Assembly: GCA_019614645.1 (NCBI GenBank) | Contig: JABWDB010000030.1 | Location: forward strand, 496,001-560,000 | Source of the DNA: Stratiolaelaps scimitus | Taxonomy: Eukaryota > Arthropoda > Arachnida > Mesostigmata > Laelapidae | Length of the DNA: 64,000 nt | Direction: 5' to 3' | Part shown: positions 33,085 through 43,561 of the stretch, piece by piece | Layout: every line of letters begins with the position of its first letter | Numbering within the stretch: the first letter of the stretch is position 1 | Position numbers and translations under genes: made by a program | Notes under the pieces: generated by a model | Databases searched by the model: none | Told to the model about the DNA's origin: nothing | What the model saw: the letters and a program-made list of their open reading frames with translations, nothing else

Positions 33085-33348
33085 CTAAGCTTCAATCGAC
33101 AACAACCTGGCCGCTAACAAAGCATTCCGTGTTCTCCGACCCACTACCGTAATTGGGGCCCTACAGCACTTCTTTTCGGTGTCAGGTGTGACTCGTAGAA
33201 GCTTTTCCTTTTGACTACGAATCTCCTTAGAACAATTTGTCAACTGCTTGCAGTGCAGCTCTTCGACTTCTCGGAAGGTGGAGTCGACTAGAGCAGTTGC
33301 TTCTTCAGCAATTTCATTCCGGCTTTTAGATTTAGACCCTTGATTCAT
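33085..33348 (-). other. unidentified 87-codon open frame
   Basis: It starts with ATG and is rich in charged residues (ELHCKQLTNCSKEIRSQKEK) in a heptad-like pattern suggesting a coiled coil. It ends RRTRNALLAARLLSIEA. GC content is higher than the flanks. It could be a fragment of a LINE ORF1 or of a host exon, but I have no motif evidence for either. Confidence 0.25.
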
Positions 33349-33430
33349 GGTTTATTGGTTTCTTCAAGCTTTATTATGCCGAAATCACAAGACATGCGAC
33401 TATATTTTCCAGTTTTATTTTCTTAACCAC

Positions 33431-33575
33431 TAAAGGTAAAGGTAAAGATTTATTGATTTATTAAAGGAACTGCATACAATGCTTAAGTTCTCTTACATGT
33501 CATGCAACGGGATTTGAACCTGCGGACTCTGGCTTTTTACAGCCAGAATTTCAGAAGTTATCTTGAAGGTTTAGT
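33431..33575 (-). mobile_element. SINE family K, longest copy with tRNA-like head
   Basis: On the minus strand a tRNA-like head includes GGTTCAAATCCC (33509-33520 region), a near-perfect polymerase III B box, preceded by a pairing stem CTGGCT/AGCCAG, and the unit ends in TTTACC repeats (GGTAAA on the plus strand). The body (TTAAAGGAACTGCA...ATGCTTAAGTTCTCTTA) is shared with the copies at 38892 and 42437. Simple-repeat tails of this sort are usual in some tRNA-derived SINEs. Confidence 0.75.
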
Positions 33576-34566
33576 GTACGTTATTAAAAACGTGCACAAG
33601 TACACAAGTACCTAAATCAAGTTAATAATTAATAAAGTGCGTATATTTCAAAAGGTTGTATATTTTATTGTATATTATGATACGAAAATCAAACGACGGG
33701 GCCCCACAGCGGGCACTACATCGAGGCAGGGAGGAATACATGAATACACTTAAAGCTAGACGGTCTTTTAATTACTTCAGATGCCAAAAATACCTTTAAA
33801 TCCATGAATGGGATTTAATATTGGAAGCTTTAAACAAAAAAGCCATTTCAGAATATTCTAGGAATTTTAATGTATCTGGGGTGGAGATATTGAGTTTATT
33901 TGATGTTACGACCCTTCTGCCTAGTCTTCATTAGTACGAGCAGTTCGCAACATACTGGATGCAAAGAAGTCTGAAGATACAACGTCGAGCCACTTGAAAA
34001 GTAAGGGATATCCCTTGCTTTCTGACGGATTTCGACTACATTTACAATCACACTGTGAAAAGAGTTCGGATTGTGCCGGAACGGTTGCCCTTATTTAGGG
34101 CACGCTTCACAGAGGCCTATTTTTAATGAAGAGCTCATTGTTTGTTGGATGAATGATTCACTTGATCAGAGGCTGCAATATGTTAGATGAGCATGATCTA
34201 TTGGACTAATTCAATGGTCCATTGTCCTCGTTGTAAAATATTCAACTTTCTCTCGCGCAAAAAATAAGTATCCCTTCGTTTTGAGATTGATGAGCTTGCT
34301 TTGAGAGTGGCAAGTTCTTTAGCTGGATCCAGTGCCATCTCGTCAATGTATTCTATTTCTGACCTGATTAAGAAGATGTTTGAAAGCACTTTAAATCAAC
34401 CAGTGATGAACTTAATACGAAAGCTAATTTACTTAACAAGGTTCCATTAGAAGGTCTGGTAACGCAAATTGATGCAGCTTTTTCATGAATCTGCATTCGT
34501 GAACCGGCAGGGATTTGCATGTCGTTAATCCCCTTTTCCGGAGGAAAAATTCTTGTGTGTGATTGC
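33576..34566. other. no recognisable gene
   Basis: Minus frames at 34389-34198 and 34580-34368 follow one another and may be one decayed reading frame, but nothing in them is recognised. Confidence 0.4.
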
Positions 34567-34850
34567 ACTGTGATCGACACTTTAGCACCTTCTTATGTCA
34601 AGTACGAAGCAATACAGCCTAATCACACAGCCAATACAGCCGAACGATCCAAGAACAGAAATACGCCTCACTAATGTAGAAATACTACTTTAGACCTGTG
34701 GTCTTCGAACCATTGGGACGACAGGGGACACACTCATCAAGCTTTTATTAGGAGAAAGACTATCGACCGTTGCAGGAGAACAACGCGCAACCTAATTCTT
34801 CCTGCAATGAAATCGGTTTTCTTTACACACCCGAGGACGCAGCGCAATTC
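34567..34850 (+). pseudogene. decayed copy of the RPD-domain retroelement C-terminus
   Basis: Nucleotides GACACTTTAGCACCTTCTTA followed by TGTCAA match the 5594-6608 element (VVDTLAPSYV region), followed by weaker matches to AERAKLRKYA, LFSPLAFETLGGH and the AIAFLGT end. Several stops. The Cys/His cluster and RPD motif upstream are gone. Downstream the T tract could not be found. Confidence 0.65.
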
Positions 34851-35084
34851 ATATTTTGGGAATGGGGAAGTGGAAGCACCTTCTTTTAAATATTCTATTA
34901 AGGACACCCTACTTGAAGGTTCGGTAGGACTTTTTGATTAATATTTTTACATGCTAATGGAGAACAATTGTCGCCCAACTTTAACCATAAAATAAAGTAA
35001 ATATTAATTTCACCTTTTCTCTGCCGGATGATTTCGCCATACATTTTGGATCGGAAAGTGGTTGCAGGAGCACACAAGCACATA

Positions 35085-35385
35085 ATTACTGCTGGAGTCC
35101 CGAAGGGCTCGACTTTAGGACCTTTGCTCTGGAACCTGGTCTATGGCTACCCAATGGAAATCAGGAAGGAGGCGAGGTATCTCGGGATCATTCTCGGCAC
35201 TGGGCTAACGGGTCAGCACACTTGAAGCACGTCTCGGCCAGGCTCGGCGGGTCGCCTTGTGCTTACGTTGAGTCTTGCCGAGGGTCAGGTGAAGCGTCAG
35301 GCGAAAATCGCAGGGTTCTCGCGCAGGTGGCGAATCGAATGCGTAATGCGCAGCACCCGTACGGGAGCATACCATATGTAGTATT
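35085..35385 (+). pseudogene. R1-like relic with internal deletion
   Basis: A plus frame gives ITAGVPKGSTLGPLLWNLVY (motif B plus LGPLLWN), then skips directly to KEARYLGIILGTGLTGQHT, the post-palm thumb region, omitting the YADD box. A second frame gives RVLAQVANRMRNAQHPYGSI. The same skip is seen in the 62.5-63.1 kb relic, though breakpoints differ. Non-functional. Confidence 0.75.
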
Positions 35386-35389
35386 TAAA

Positions 35390-36914
35390 TCGTATAATAC
35401 ACAAGAAGCCAATGTACGCAGTGGTTTAAACATAAGATAGCTTGGGGCGACCACGGCCACGGAAACCAATTGTTTAAAGACTACTACCTCGTAAAGACTA
35501 TGTGTCGTGAGAAATTCGAAAACGCCAATTATATCAGGCCACGAGATTGTATCACATGTAACACATATTTCATCGTAAAAATATTATGCATATGTGCCTT
35601 AAGTGGATAACGACACAACCATGGCGTTAGTATTTGAGGTCACTCAACTCCCAACCGGACCGAAAAAGTGGAGAACGCTTGGTGACTAGACTGGTGAAGC
35701 TTACACCGTGACATATCTCTTGGCAAAAAATGAGGTTCCTAGATATACAGATTATACCATTACTACCATAACTGTGTATGGAGAAATTTGATAAATATTT
35801 CATCTGTGGTGGCTTTGCTTCGAGTCAAATGGAGACACGTGTGACTTGTTTTACATACAATTCATAAAAGTATAGTCAAAATATTATCTAGCACCCTCTG
35901 TTATTAATGAACCAGACATGCGCCAGTTGACCAACAGAGAAGAAGCTAGTTAAACGGTGTTTTCAAAACGACCCAAGGCGAAATAGTTCGGATATAAAAA
36001 GACGATTAGAATTGTTGGCACAAATACTAAGTATCTTGTCGATTCAGGATCTTAGCTCAGAGTTGAAAAAATATCGATTTGTAATGACATCAAATTTACC
36101 TGAAGCGACTCATGGCCAAGCAGCGTAACATCGACCGGACTTGAGGGTTACAGTCCTTAGTGATAATTTCAACGCGTATACTCTGGTTGTAGAATGTAAC
36201 GCTTCTGTGCACGAAAGAGGGAAATTAGTGACAATTGAAAATGCCGATTTACTCAAATAAAAAATAAATGCCGGAATTATAGATATGGTGACTCAGACTT
36301 GTAAATCTGAGAGCAAATAATAGCAAGGAATATAGGTAAACCATACTAAAATATAGAGTGAACCCAAGTCACTTGGTCAGAAAGGTTCCTACCTCGAATT
36401 CACTTTTACCCTCTGCAGCAAGCATATCTTTTATACAAGTGTTCTCGTATTCTACCAGTCGTAACAAGTTAACAAAATATCGCACATTGTTTTAACCGTT
36501 TCTGTTATGAATGTCAAAGGTTCACTGAAATAGGATAGGTGCAATGTTCGGCAAATGTTGCACTCTGTATTTCTAAGTTACCTTACCATAGTAAATTACA
36601 TGGGAAAGGGACTTATTCACTTATATTAGATTAAGTATAATTGATTTCCTTAGAGGACATTTAATAAAACAAATATGTGTGTTCTAAAGAACCCGCGTCT
36701 TTTAATTAAAGGTGCGTATTTTAATTAATTTGTATTTCCCCGAACAACAAACATATAGTCGCCACACTTATTCCTCGACTAGGATAAGTGCTCTTCGATA
36801 TTAGCCATTTGCCAACCGTACAATTTAAAGAGGTTGAGCTAAAGTCATATCGTACTCCTACCGAAAGTGTTTCCATCATAATTCGTCGAAATCAACGAAC
36901 GTTTCATGAATTAG
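35390..36914. other. no recognisable feature
   Basis: AT-rich, stop-dense sequence on both strands. Confidence 0.5.
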
Positions 36915-37448
36915 TTGCCTGCTAGTCTACAAAGAATCTCTAACGATCGCACACGAGCTGAGAGGAATCCACCGTGCAGCCATCAGAAGCGACAAAAAGT
37001 GGAAAGCTTTTGGTGCTTTTTTAAGTCCGGTAAGAGCACGGTACAAGCCTCGAGACGGCAGTCATTTCAGCGGTCATCTATCACACCAGCCCACGATGTC
37101 ATTCGGGTCCGCCCAGGCAGGCTCCAACCTCTTCGTCCTGCTCACCAACGAGGTACTAAAGACTTTGCTTAGTCGTTTCCTTAGGTATCCCCACCCAGTC
37201 CCGTAGACGACTAGCAGCTCAGGATCAACGACACGCCGGGTGCTGCGGCTTGAGCAGCAAGGCTAGTCGGGCAAGTGAGTATCTCAACACGAGCCCACTC
37301 GCTCCGTACGCTCGTCTAATTTGACATGGCCGAGAAGCGGAGGAGCTGGACTTCTAAGGTGCTCAAGAGAGAACAGGACCAGGCGAGTAAAGCCAGCGTT
37401 TCAAAGGGGAATTCGAGACTCGGGGAGATGACCGTCTCCAAGGCCTGA
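36915..37448 (+). other. GC-richer block with two short open frames
   Basis: A frame at 36915-37172 (85 codons) and a 40-codon frame from ATG 37326 to TGA 37448 that is lysine- and serine-rich (MAEKRRSWTSKVLKREQDQA). Composition differs from the flanks and resembles LINE 5' regions, where ORF1 would begin, but there is no ORF1 motif. Identity unknown. Confidence 0.3.
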
Positions 37449-38366
37449 TCCTAAAGATACACAAATCCTTAAAGCTCCGTGTGTTTCTTTGCAGGGTCTT
37501 CTCTAGTCTTCTCGACAGGTCTGCACCCTTTGGCCATCGTGGTCGTCATGCTAGGTGTCGTTCGTTACTTCGCACCATGGCGATTTGATGCCAGTAGGAT
37601 CGTAACAGCAAGGGCTTTTTGCCTCTACAAATTTCTGCTATACAGTTTTACCAAATCGAAATCCAAATCGGTCGGTGTGATACTCCCATGGCTTGACACC
37701 TTTGAATGAAATATGGACAATCTCACATCATGCAACCTGATAATGATTCTCATTGTACGCATGCAATGACGAACATCCCTCTTCAAATGCGAACGAACTG
37801 AGAAATCAGTTATAGGATAATCGCTACACGTACACTTGGCTGCGCTGTGGGGAGCTACTCTTCAAGTCACAAGCTAATCGCTGGTCAGTTTCTCGTAATA
37901 CATAAAGGGGACTCTAAGGCAAACGACTCAAATCGGTGCCGAAAACCAAGTACCTTCATATTCTAGACTATCATTTATCGTTTCAAGTTGACGAGTTTGT
38001 TTAAGGAAAAATGCATATAGGCGTAACACATTAGTGCTTCGGGTTGTACATAACTCCAACAAAAACGTAAAGTCCCACAAGAATATGCACCGAAAAGCGG
38101 AGACAAAAGGTAACAAAATGTGTTTACAGACAGAGCTGCTTGACCGAAGGACGTCTGTCTCTTAGTTTTGGTCTATTATCTGTTATCTTGTGTCGCCCTG
38201 CTCATCTGTCGATGCCAGCGGATACTTTATATTATATATTGTGTATAAAACTATTTCACTCTGTTTGTTGTCTTCTCACCGACCCGCTGGGGTTGCTGAT
38301 GTGTTTGGTCTTTGTGTAGTTTGATAGAGTTCGAATCAAGGGAGATCCGCGACTTTACTTTTCGCT
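37449..38366. other. no recognisable feature
   Basis: No motif-bearing frame on either strand. Confidence 0.45.
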
Positions 38367-38400
38367 GGTTAGTATATAATTTTTAGATTATATACTAACC
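38367..38400. repeat. perfect hairpin, 14-bp arms, 6-base loop
   Basis: GGTTAGTATATAAT, loop TTTTAG, then the exact reverse complement. No transposase or TA duplication is associated. Confidence 0.8.
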
Positions 38401-38891
38401 TGTATTTTTTTTGGATATAATTTGCAAAGGGAAGTTCTTGAGGGATACCTCTCGTATAGGCCGTAATATGAAATGGCCAAAGTCTGATCTTTTGAGACGA
38501 TTTTGTAGAGAATAGTTAAGAATTTTAAAAGGTTTACACTGGAAAGATGTATAGTTTTCGACTATACGCAATGGAAACAAAATTACATTTTCAAAAAATA
38601 TATTGTCATTCTCTCATGTCAATTACATTCGTATTTTCGTCATTGACGGTTAACGTCCTGTAATTTTAGGAGACGATAGCGTATTGATCGAATATGCTGC
38701 TGTGGAGCCTCGAAGTGGGTTACCACAATGGTTGGTGTTGATTGAAATTGATTGGTGTAAAGGATAACAGGAATACCACAACGTATACGTGTGACTAAAC
38801 AGCTTCGCGTCCGAGCTATAGTTTTGGTTCGGTTGGATGTACCATTAACGAATTATAGCCAATTAACCAAGGAAAAATTACGCTCTAGTTA

Positions 38892-38970
38892 GGTAAAGGT
38901 AAAGGTTTTATTGGTTTATTAAAGGAGCTGCAATTTTACAATGCTTAAGCTCTCTTATAGGTCTTAGGGA
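38892..38970 (-). mobile_element. SINE family K, 5'-truncated copy
   Basis: Carries the GGTAAAGGTAAAGG repeat tail and body TTATTAAAGGAGCTGCAATT then ATGCTTAAGCTCTCTTATAG. It lacks the tRNA-like head seen in the 33.4 kb copy. Confidence 0.75.
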
Positions 38971-39239
38971 CAAACACGCCTAAAGAATTAAGTTAATATT
39001 TACATATACTAGTGCTGTTCAAGGTTTATTAAAATACTTACTATAGAAGCATGCTCTTATTTCATATTCGTATTTTGAAATATAAAATAATTAGTGAAGC
39101 AGTTGGGGAAAGGTGTCAGGCCGAGGCCGTCATGGTTCCGAGGGAGGCGATGGCATTGCCTCCCTGCACAGCGAGGGTAAGGCACTGCAGAGAAAAGGAT
39201 CCTACGCGTTTGCCCTCGGTAGCGCGGATCAGCCTGTGG

Positions 39240-39490
39240 TTGATTCCACCTGATCTTTTGGTTTCGATCTAGAGCCGTTTTTGGCAAATAATTGAAGATA
39301 TGATCAACCAGAATCTTCTCCAAAATGATGCAAACTATTAGCTCTTAAGCTATAGGTCTGTGATTGTCAGATTTAAAGTCCTTTAAATTATGAGGTTTAC
39401 GAGGTCTTTTTCTTCTAATAATCAAATTGGGAGCTTTTTTATGCACTGGTGTGACTAGACAGTGACGGAACCATTCGAGAACAATATCTT
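39240..39490 (-). pseudogene. CR1/RTE-like LINE reverse transcriptase scrap
   Basis: Minus-strand frames read HCLVTPVHKKAPNLIIRRK, then SDNHRPIA, a stop, and CIILEKILVDHIFNYL. The pattern VTPVxKKG...NxRPIxLxS...LEKIxxDxI is the fingers region of CR1- or RTE-like reverse transcriptases, different from the R1-type RPICL form elsewhere here. About 80 codons survive. Confidence 0.6.
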
Positions 39491-41261
39491 CTTCATAGAT
39501 CCTACACAAAAAGGAATAGAGCAGATATGAAGCAGATCGGCGACTGGCTTGGATGCGATACCCGTATTAGTCCCACAAAGGGAAGTAAATCCATATAAGA
39601 GAATAGTTAGCTGCAAAAAGTTTTTAGGATAGCGATGAATAAAATGAATCCCCGAAAAAAATCTGAATGGGTTTAGAACACTGAGGGTATGTCAACATAT
39701 TCATCCTGACGTTGATCCTTAAATTGGTTTCGGGAACTTAGGACACTGATCGCCGAGATGGTCGCTATGCGCACTTTCTTATTTATCTGCTTGATTCGAT
39801 TATCGTTATACACATTTATTCGGATTAGAAACTTGTGTAAGAGTTTCCGCACAAACTTGTATAGTGTTTCTGTACAAGTTAGTGCTCACTATACGACAGC
39901 GGTTAAGCAACGAGGAAAGGTAAGGTGTCAAGTATAAATATATTGTTTCACTGTAAAGTTTCATTCCACACATTTATATTGAAAGGAAAACGGTAAAATA
40001 GAAAAGATGTTAAAACTGTGTGTCCAAATCTAGTTTACGCATTATATGTCTCTTTTGTTCATTTATTTTCGTAGATTGGTCTTGTTGTCGACATCCCTTG
40101 GGTAGCCTAATTCTGTTGCCAGAGCCGGTCCTATAGGGGCGGGGGAAATGCGAAGGGATGTTGCCGAAGTAGTGTTTTAGGGATTAACAGGGCGAGACAA
40201 CCCGACCTTTCACCTTTATCAGCTGAATCGTTCGGGCATTGTACATGACCGTTAGACAAACCAAGAGGAGTAAACTAGAGTATCCATACCATGCTGTGGA
40301 TACTGGCTACATTAGGTCGTTCTTTACCAGTCATCTTCTTTGCCATCCGCCGAAACCAGTCCTTCGATCAAAAGCTAGGACTAAGCTCATCTTAACCTAA
40401 AGCACCGCTCAGGGGACCTAGGCTGGCGTGTCGATGAGAGGGTCGTGCGTCTTAGCAGCGGTTCCGCCAAATTGGCTTGAGCTGACAGCCGTTGTTAGCT
40501 GTCATTGCGCCCCGAAGAAGGATCATTTGTACGGCACGGGTCCCAACAAGGCTTGAACCATTACTCTTACCAAAATCACTGAATAATAACACGATCTTAC
40601 AAATTGCAAACCCGGGGAACCATATAAACCGTTTAGTATGTTCTAATACGATCTAATAAATTTGCAAGTGTATACCTACAGCCCACAGCGGAGAGTAGCG
40701 GTTCTCCGTTCGCGAACAACCATCTCTGTGTAGGACATGAGCAGTACCGATGGATGCCCTTAACCGAAATTAACCCTGACAGTAGAGCTAAACATCACCA
40801 CACCTGTAGCCCTATATGTGCTTCGTAGCCAAAGACACACTTCTGTAGTGGCTCGCTGCCTCTATATAATTGATTGTGTTTGGGAGATCTAACAACATAT
40901 GCATAAGTTATAATCAGCGTTATAATACCATTGGGTCCTTTTAGTTAGGGGAAAAAGTTACAGTTACTCATACATATAAGAAATCGGAAATTGTTTGGGA
41001 GCTTTTCGTGTTGTTGTCAATATATATGAGACAGCGTAACAAGCTTATACAATACAGTACTCACAATTCCATTCGCTAAACTTTATCTCCGCTGGAAAAA
41101 CTACTATCGTAAGATACGATTGCTGATTGATATGTAGGCTGACTTGAGATCTTGGGTACAAACACATCTGTAGGGACTTGAGATCCTAGTATACACTGAA
41201 ATCTCACCAACTATAACGATAAATCCTAAATGTATGAGACCTGATGCTTTCAATTATTATA
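39491..41261. other. no recognisable gene
   Basis: A GC-richer stretch at about 40080-40570 has no long frame. It may be non-coding element sequence. It includes a short hairpin GTATCCA/TGGATAC near 40280. Confidence 0.4.
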
Positions 41262-41263
41262 TA

Positions 41264-41288
41264 TTAGGGCATATCATTCGAATTGTCC
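41264..41288 (+). repeat. left terminal inverted repeat of mariner copy 2
   Basis: Reverse complement of 42607-42631 except one base; TA at 41262-41263. Confidence 0.9.
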
Positions 41289-41663
41289 CGCATTTCGAAT
41301 GGCGCACAGTCCGAACTACGCGACACAATGCGTTCATACTTGGAGTGCGCGCGCGGCAGGAACGTGGCTCCCTTTCGAACACTAAGTGATTTAGATACGA
41401 TCAGAAAGATGGACACTGCAGCAAAAAGTGAAAATTCCCCCAAAAGTCAACGAGAAATCATGTTTTTGTGTCTCCAAGGAGACCCTCCAGCTGAAATCCA
41501 TCGACACTTAGTGAAAGCGTAGGACAGGTCTGCCTTATCCCAGCGAACGGTGCGACGTTAGTGCGAGCGATTTAACAGTGGAAATTTGGACACCGATGAC
41601 CACAGAGGCGGGGACTAGAAATCTGGTGCGACAAGGTACGAACTGGTTGACAGAATCAAGGCA

Positions 41664-41718
41664 TCAAATACTCTATGGACCAAGGCTTTTGAGCAAACTA
41701 AAGCTTGGTCCATGGAGT
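41664..41718. repeat. inverted templated insertion and its source
   Basis: The intact mariner lacks 41664-41684. Its last 15 bases (41670-41684) are the reverse complement, one mismatch, of 41704-41718 just downstream. Confidence 0.8.
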
Positions 41719-42032
41719 CTTTGTCGGCTGAAACTCGGATTCCTCAGGTGACATGCCATAGAATTATCACCAATATACTGAACATGAAGAAAATTAATTT
41801 AAAATGGGTTCCCCATACACCGAGTACTGCTGAGCAGATGAAAATGCGTGTGGAGTGCTCGACATCTAATTTCAAGGCTTATACACAACAAACCCGTCGC
41901 TTAGAACACACCGTGTTTATAGACGAGACATGGGTTAGCCTGCATAGACCTCCTGAGAAGGACCAAGCAAAACACTGGCTCCGACAAGGTGAAGCAGCAG
42001 CGTCTGTGGCAGTGCCAAATTGATTCGGACGA

Positions 42033-42067
42033 AACGTGAGAATGATGATGATGATGATGATGATGAT
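42033..42067 (+). repeat. ATG/GAT trinucleotide expansion inside transposase
   Basis: About nine consecutive ATG units where the other mariner has ATGATG. In frame, it would code a methionine run. Confidence 0.9.
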
Positions 42068-42436
42068 ACTCGCCCTGGATATCAAGGGCGTTTGCTATTA
42101 CGAAATAGCTGCAAAAGAAAAAGTCAATGCTCCCCGATATCTCGACTCGAAGAAATTGACGAACAAATGGCGTGGGGATCGACAGCACCGAGTATGGTTA
42201 CTCGACGACAATGCAAGACCTCACCGCACTGCTGAAATTACGGCCTGGATGGAGGGGAACAATGTTGAGCGATGGCTTCAACCCCCATATTCTCCTGATT
42301 TTGGCCTATGTGATTATGGTTGTTTTCATGCATTAAAAAGGGCAATAGGTGGGGTTCCATATGCCAACGTCCACTTACTCACAATAGCAATAGATAACGA
42401 AATTATAAATAGATGCGAATGGTAAATAAATATTTG

Positions 42437-42485
42437 GTAAAGGTAAAGGTTTATTGAAGGAGCTGCAATTTTACAATGGTTAAGC
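42437..42485 (-). mobile_element. SINE family K fragment inside mariner copy 2
   Basis: GGTAAAGGTAAAGG tail plus TTGAAGGAGCTGCAATTTTA sits between AATATTTGG and CTATCTCAAAAC, where the intact mariner has AATATTTGGCTATTTC. Hence the SINE entered after the mariner. Confidence 0.8.
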
Positions 42486-42606
42486 TATCTCAAAACTCCC
42501 AGAGCGCTGTGGAATCGCTATATAAAGCTGGAGAGTACGTCTAACTCATACCAAAAGATCTTTGTTCTATCTCATTTAGTTCAAAAGTTATTGACATTTA
42601 CATCGC

Positions 42607-42631
42607 GGACAGTTCGAATGATATGCCCTAA
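42607..42631 (-). repeat. right terminal inverted repeat of mariner copy 2
   Basis: Pairs with 41264-41288; TA follows at 42632-42633. Confidence 0.9.
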
Positions 42632-42633
42632 TA

Positions 42634-43525
42634 TTATTGTTCTGCTTTTGAAGGGCGTTTAGAAAATAATACAACAATATTGGGAATCATATGAAATTCG
42701 GCATAACTTCAAGATTACAAAGGACGAGTTCAATTGTTGCTGTATTCAGTCAGTATTACATTAATGTCGGTCTTACCTGTCATATATACAATACGTATCA
42801 TGTTTTAGGAATTCTGGTGCAAACGTATGACCTAGTGTATTTCTCCTAGATTACAAAAGAGCAATGCTTCTTGTCAAGAAAATAAAACACAATGCACATA
42901 CGGTTGAATTCTGTATCCTTATCTGCTCCTGCATCTGGCGATAAAAGCCGACTGGCCGTTACAGACATCTCGTTATCTAACAGCTGTCCTTCGGAACCTG
43001 TGCCGACTTACCAATAGCCACTCAGGAGATCGAATGTCCCGAAGGCGACACTGTTACTGTCGATCGTTGGAAGTCCGCTGGAAACATGAGCCTCATTTTT
43101 TAAGTCTTTCAAACGTCCGTATTTAATATAGAACCTTATGGACTAGTTCTTCAAAACGAGTATAGTACTTCATAGAGTTGACCTACATTCACATATTCTC
43201 AGGGCCGCTTTAGTATTAGTATGGCATATGAGCTATTCAATAATCGGAGTCGGTGTAGCCCACGAGATGTCGTCTCCTGTTCGCGTTTCCTGTTGGTGCT
43301 ACCCTTCTGATAGAACAAGGATGCACGCACGTTCCTTTGACTACGACGACCGAAGTCGGACCTATAGTTAGGAATAGATTAGGCTGACATGGATAACTAT
43401 GAAGTTTGTGAGCGTCGCTTACTAGTTGCATCATTAATGATATTAATATGTGCAAGCCACCTATCAACCAATTGCCTAGTAGGCTTGACAAATAGGATTG
43501 AGCTGTTCGCAGCACCCCAAAGGAA

Positions 43526-43561
<36 letters not shown>

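Larger units (their letters stand above)
41412..42425 (+). pseudogene. mariner transposase, broken
   Basis: Relative to the intact copy it reads from MDTAAKSENS through the helix-turn-helix (stop replaces Y near LVKA, another in TVRR.CERF and after RGGD), the linker WVPHTPST, the first catalytic block FIDETWVSLH and second block VWLLDDNARPH, then YSPDFGLCDYG. The third aspartate survives, but SPDLSPCD has become SPDFGLCD. A TGA follows AVPN near 42022. It carries an in-frame 7-codon insertion at 41664-41684 and about nine ATG/GAT units at 42033-42067 in place of the two in the intact copy. It cannot make functional transposase. Confidence 0.9.
41264..42631 (+). mobile_element. mariner-family DNA transposon, copy 2 (defective)
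   Basis: Bounded by 25-bp inverted repeats (41264-41288 and 42607-42631, one mismatch) with TA directly outside each end, the target duplication of Tc1/mariner elements. Repeats begin TTAGGGCATATCATTCGAA. The 1,368-bp length includes a SINE K fragment (42437-42485), a trinucleotide expansion and a 21-bp inverted insertion. Closely related in the interior to the 45.9 kb copy, yet the middle of the terminal repeats differs. Confidence 0.9.

Noticed and set aside
33505..33575. tRNA gene on the minus strand
   Set aside because: The B box and one stem are good, but no A box is seen, and the unit continues into the family K body.
40080..40570. rRNA fragment in a GC-richer block
   Set aside because: No conserved rRNA segment could be recognised and the composition alone is not evidence.
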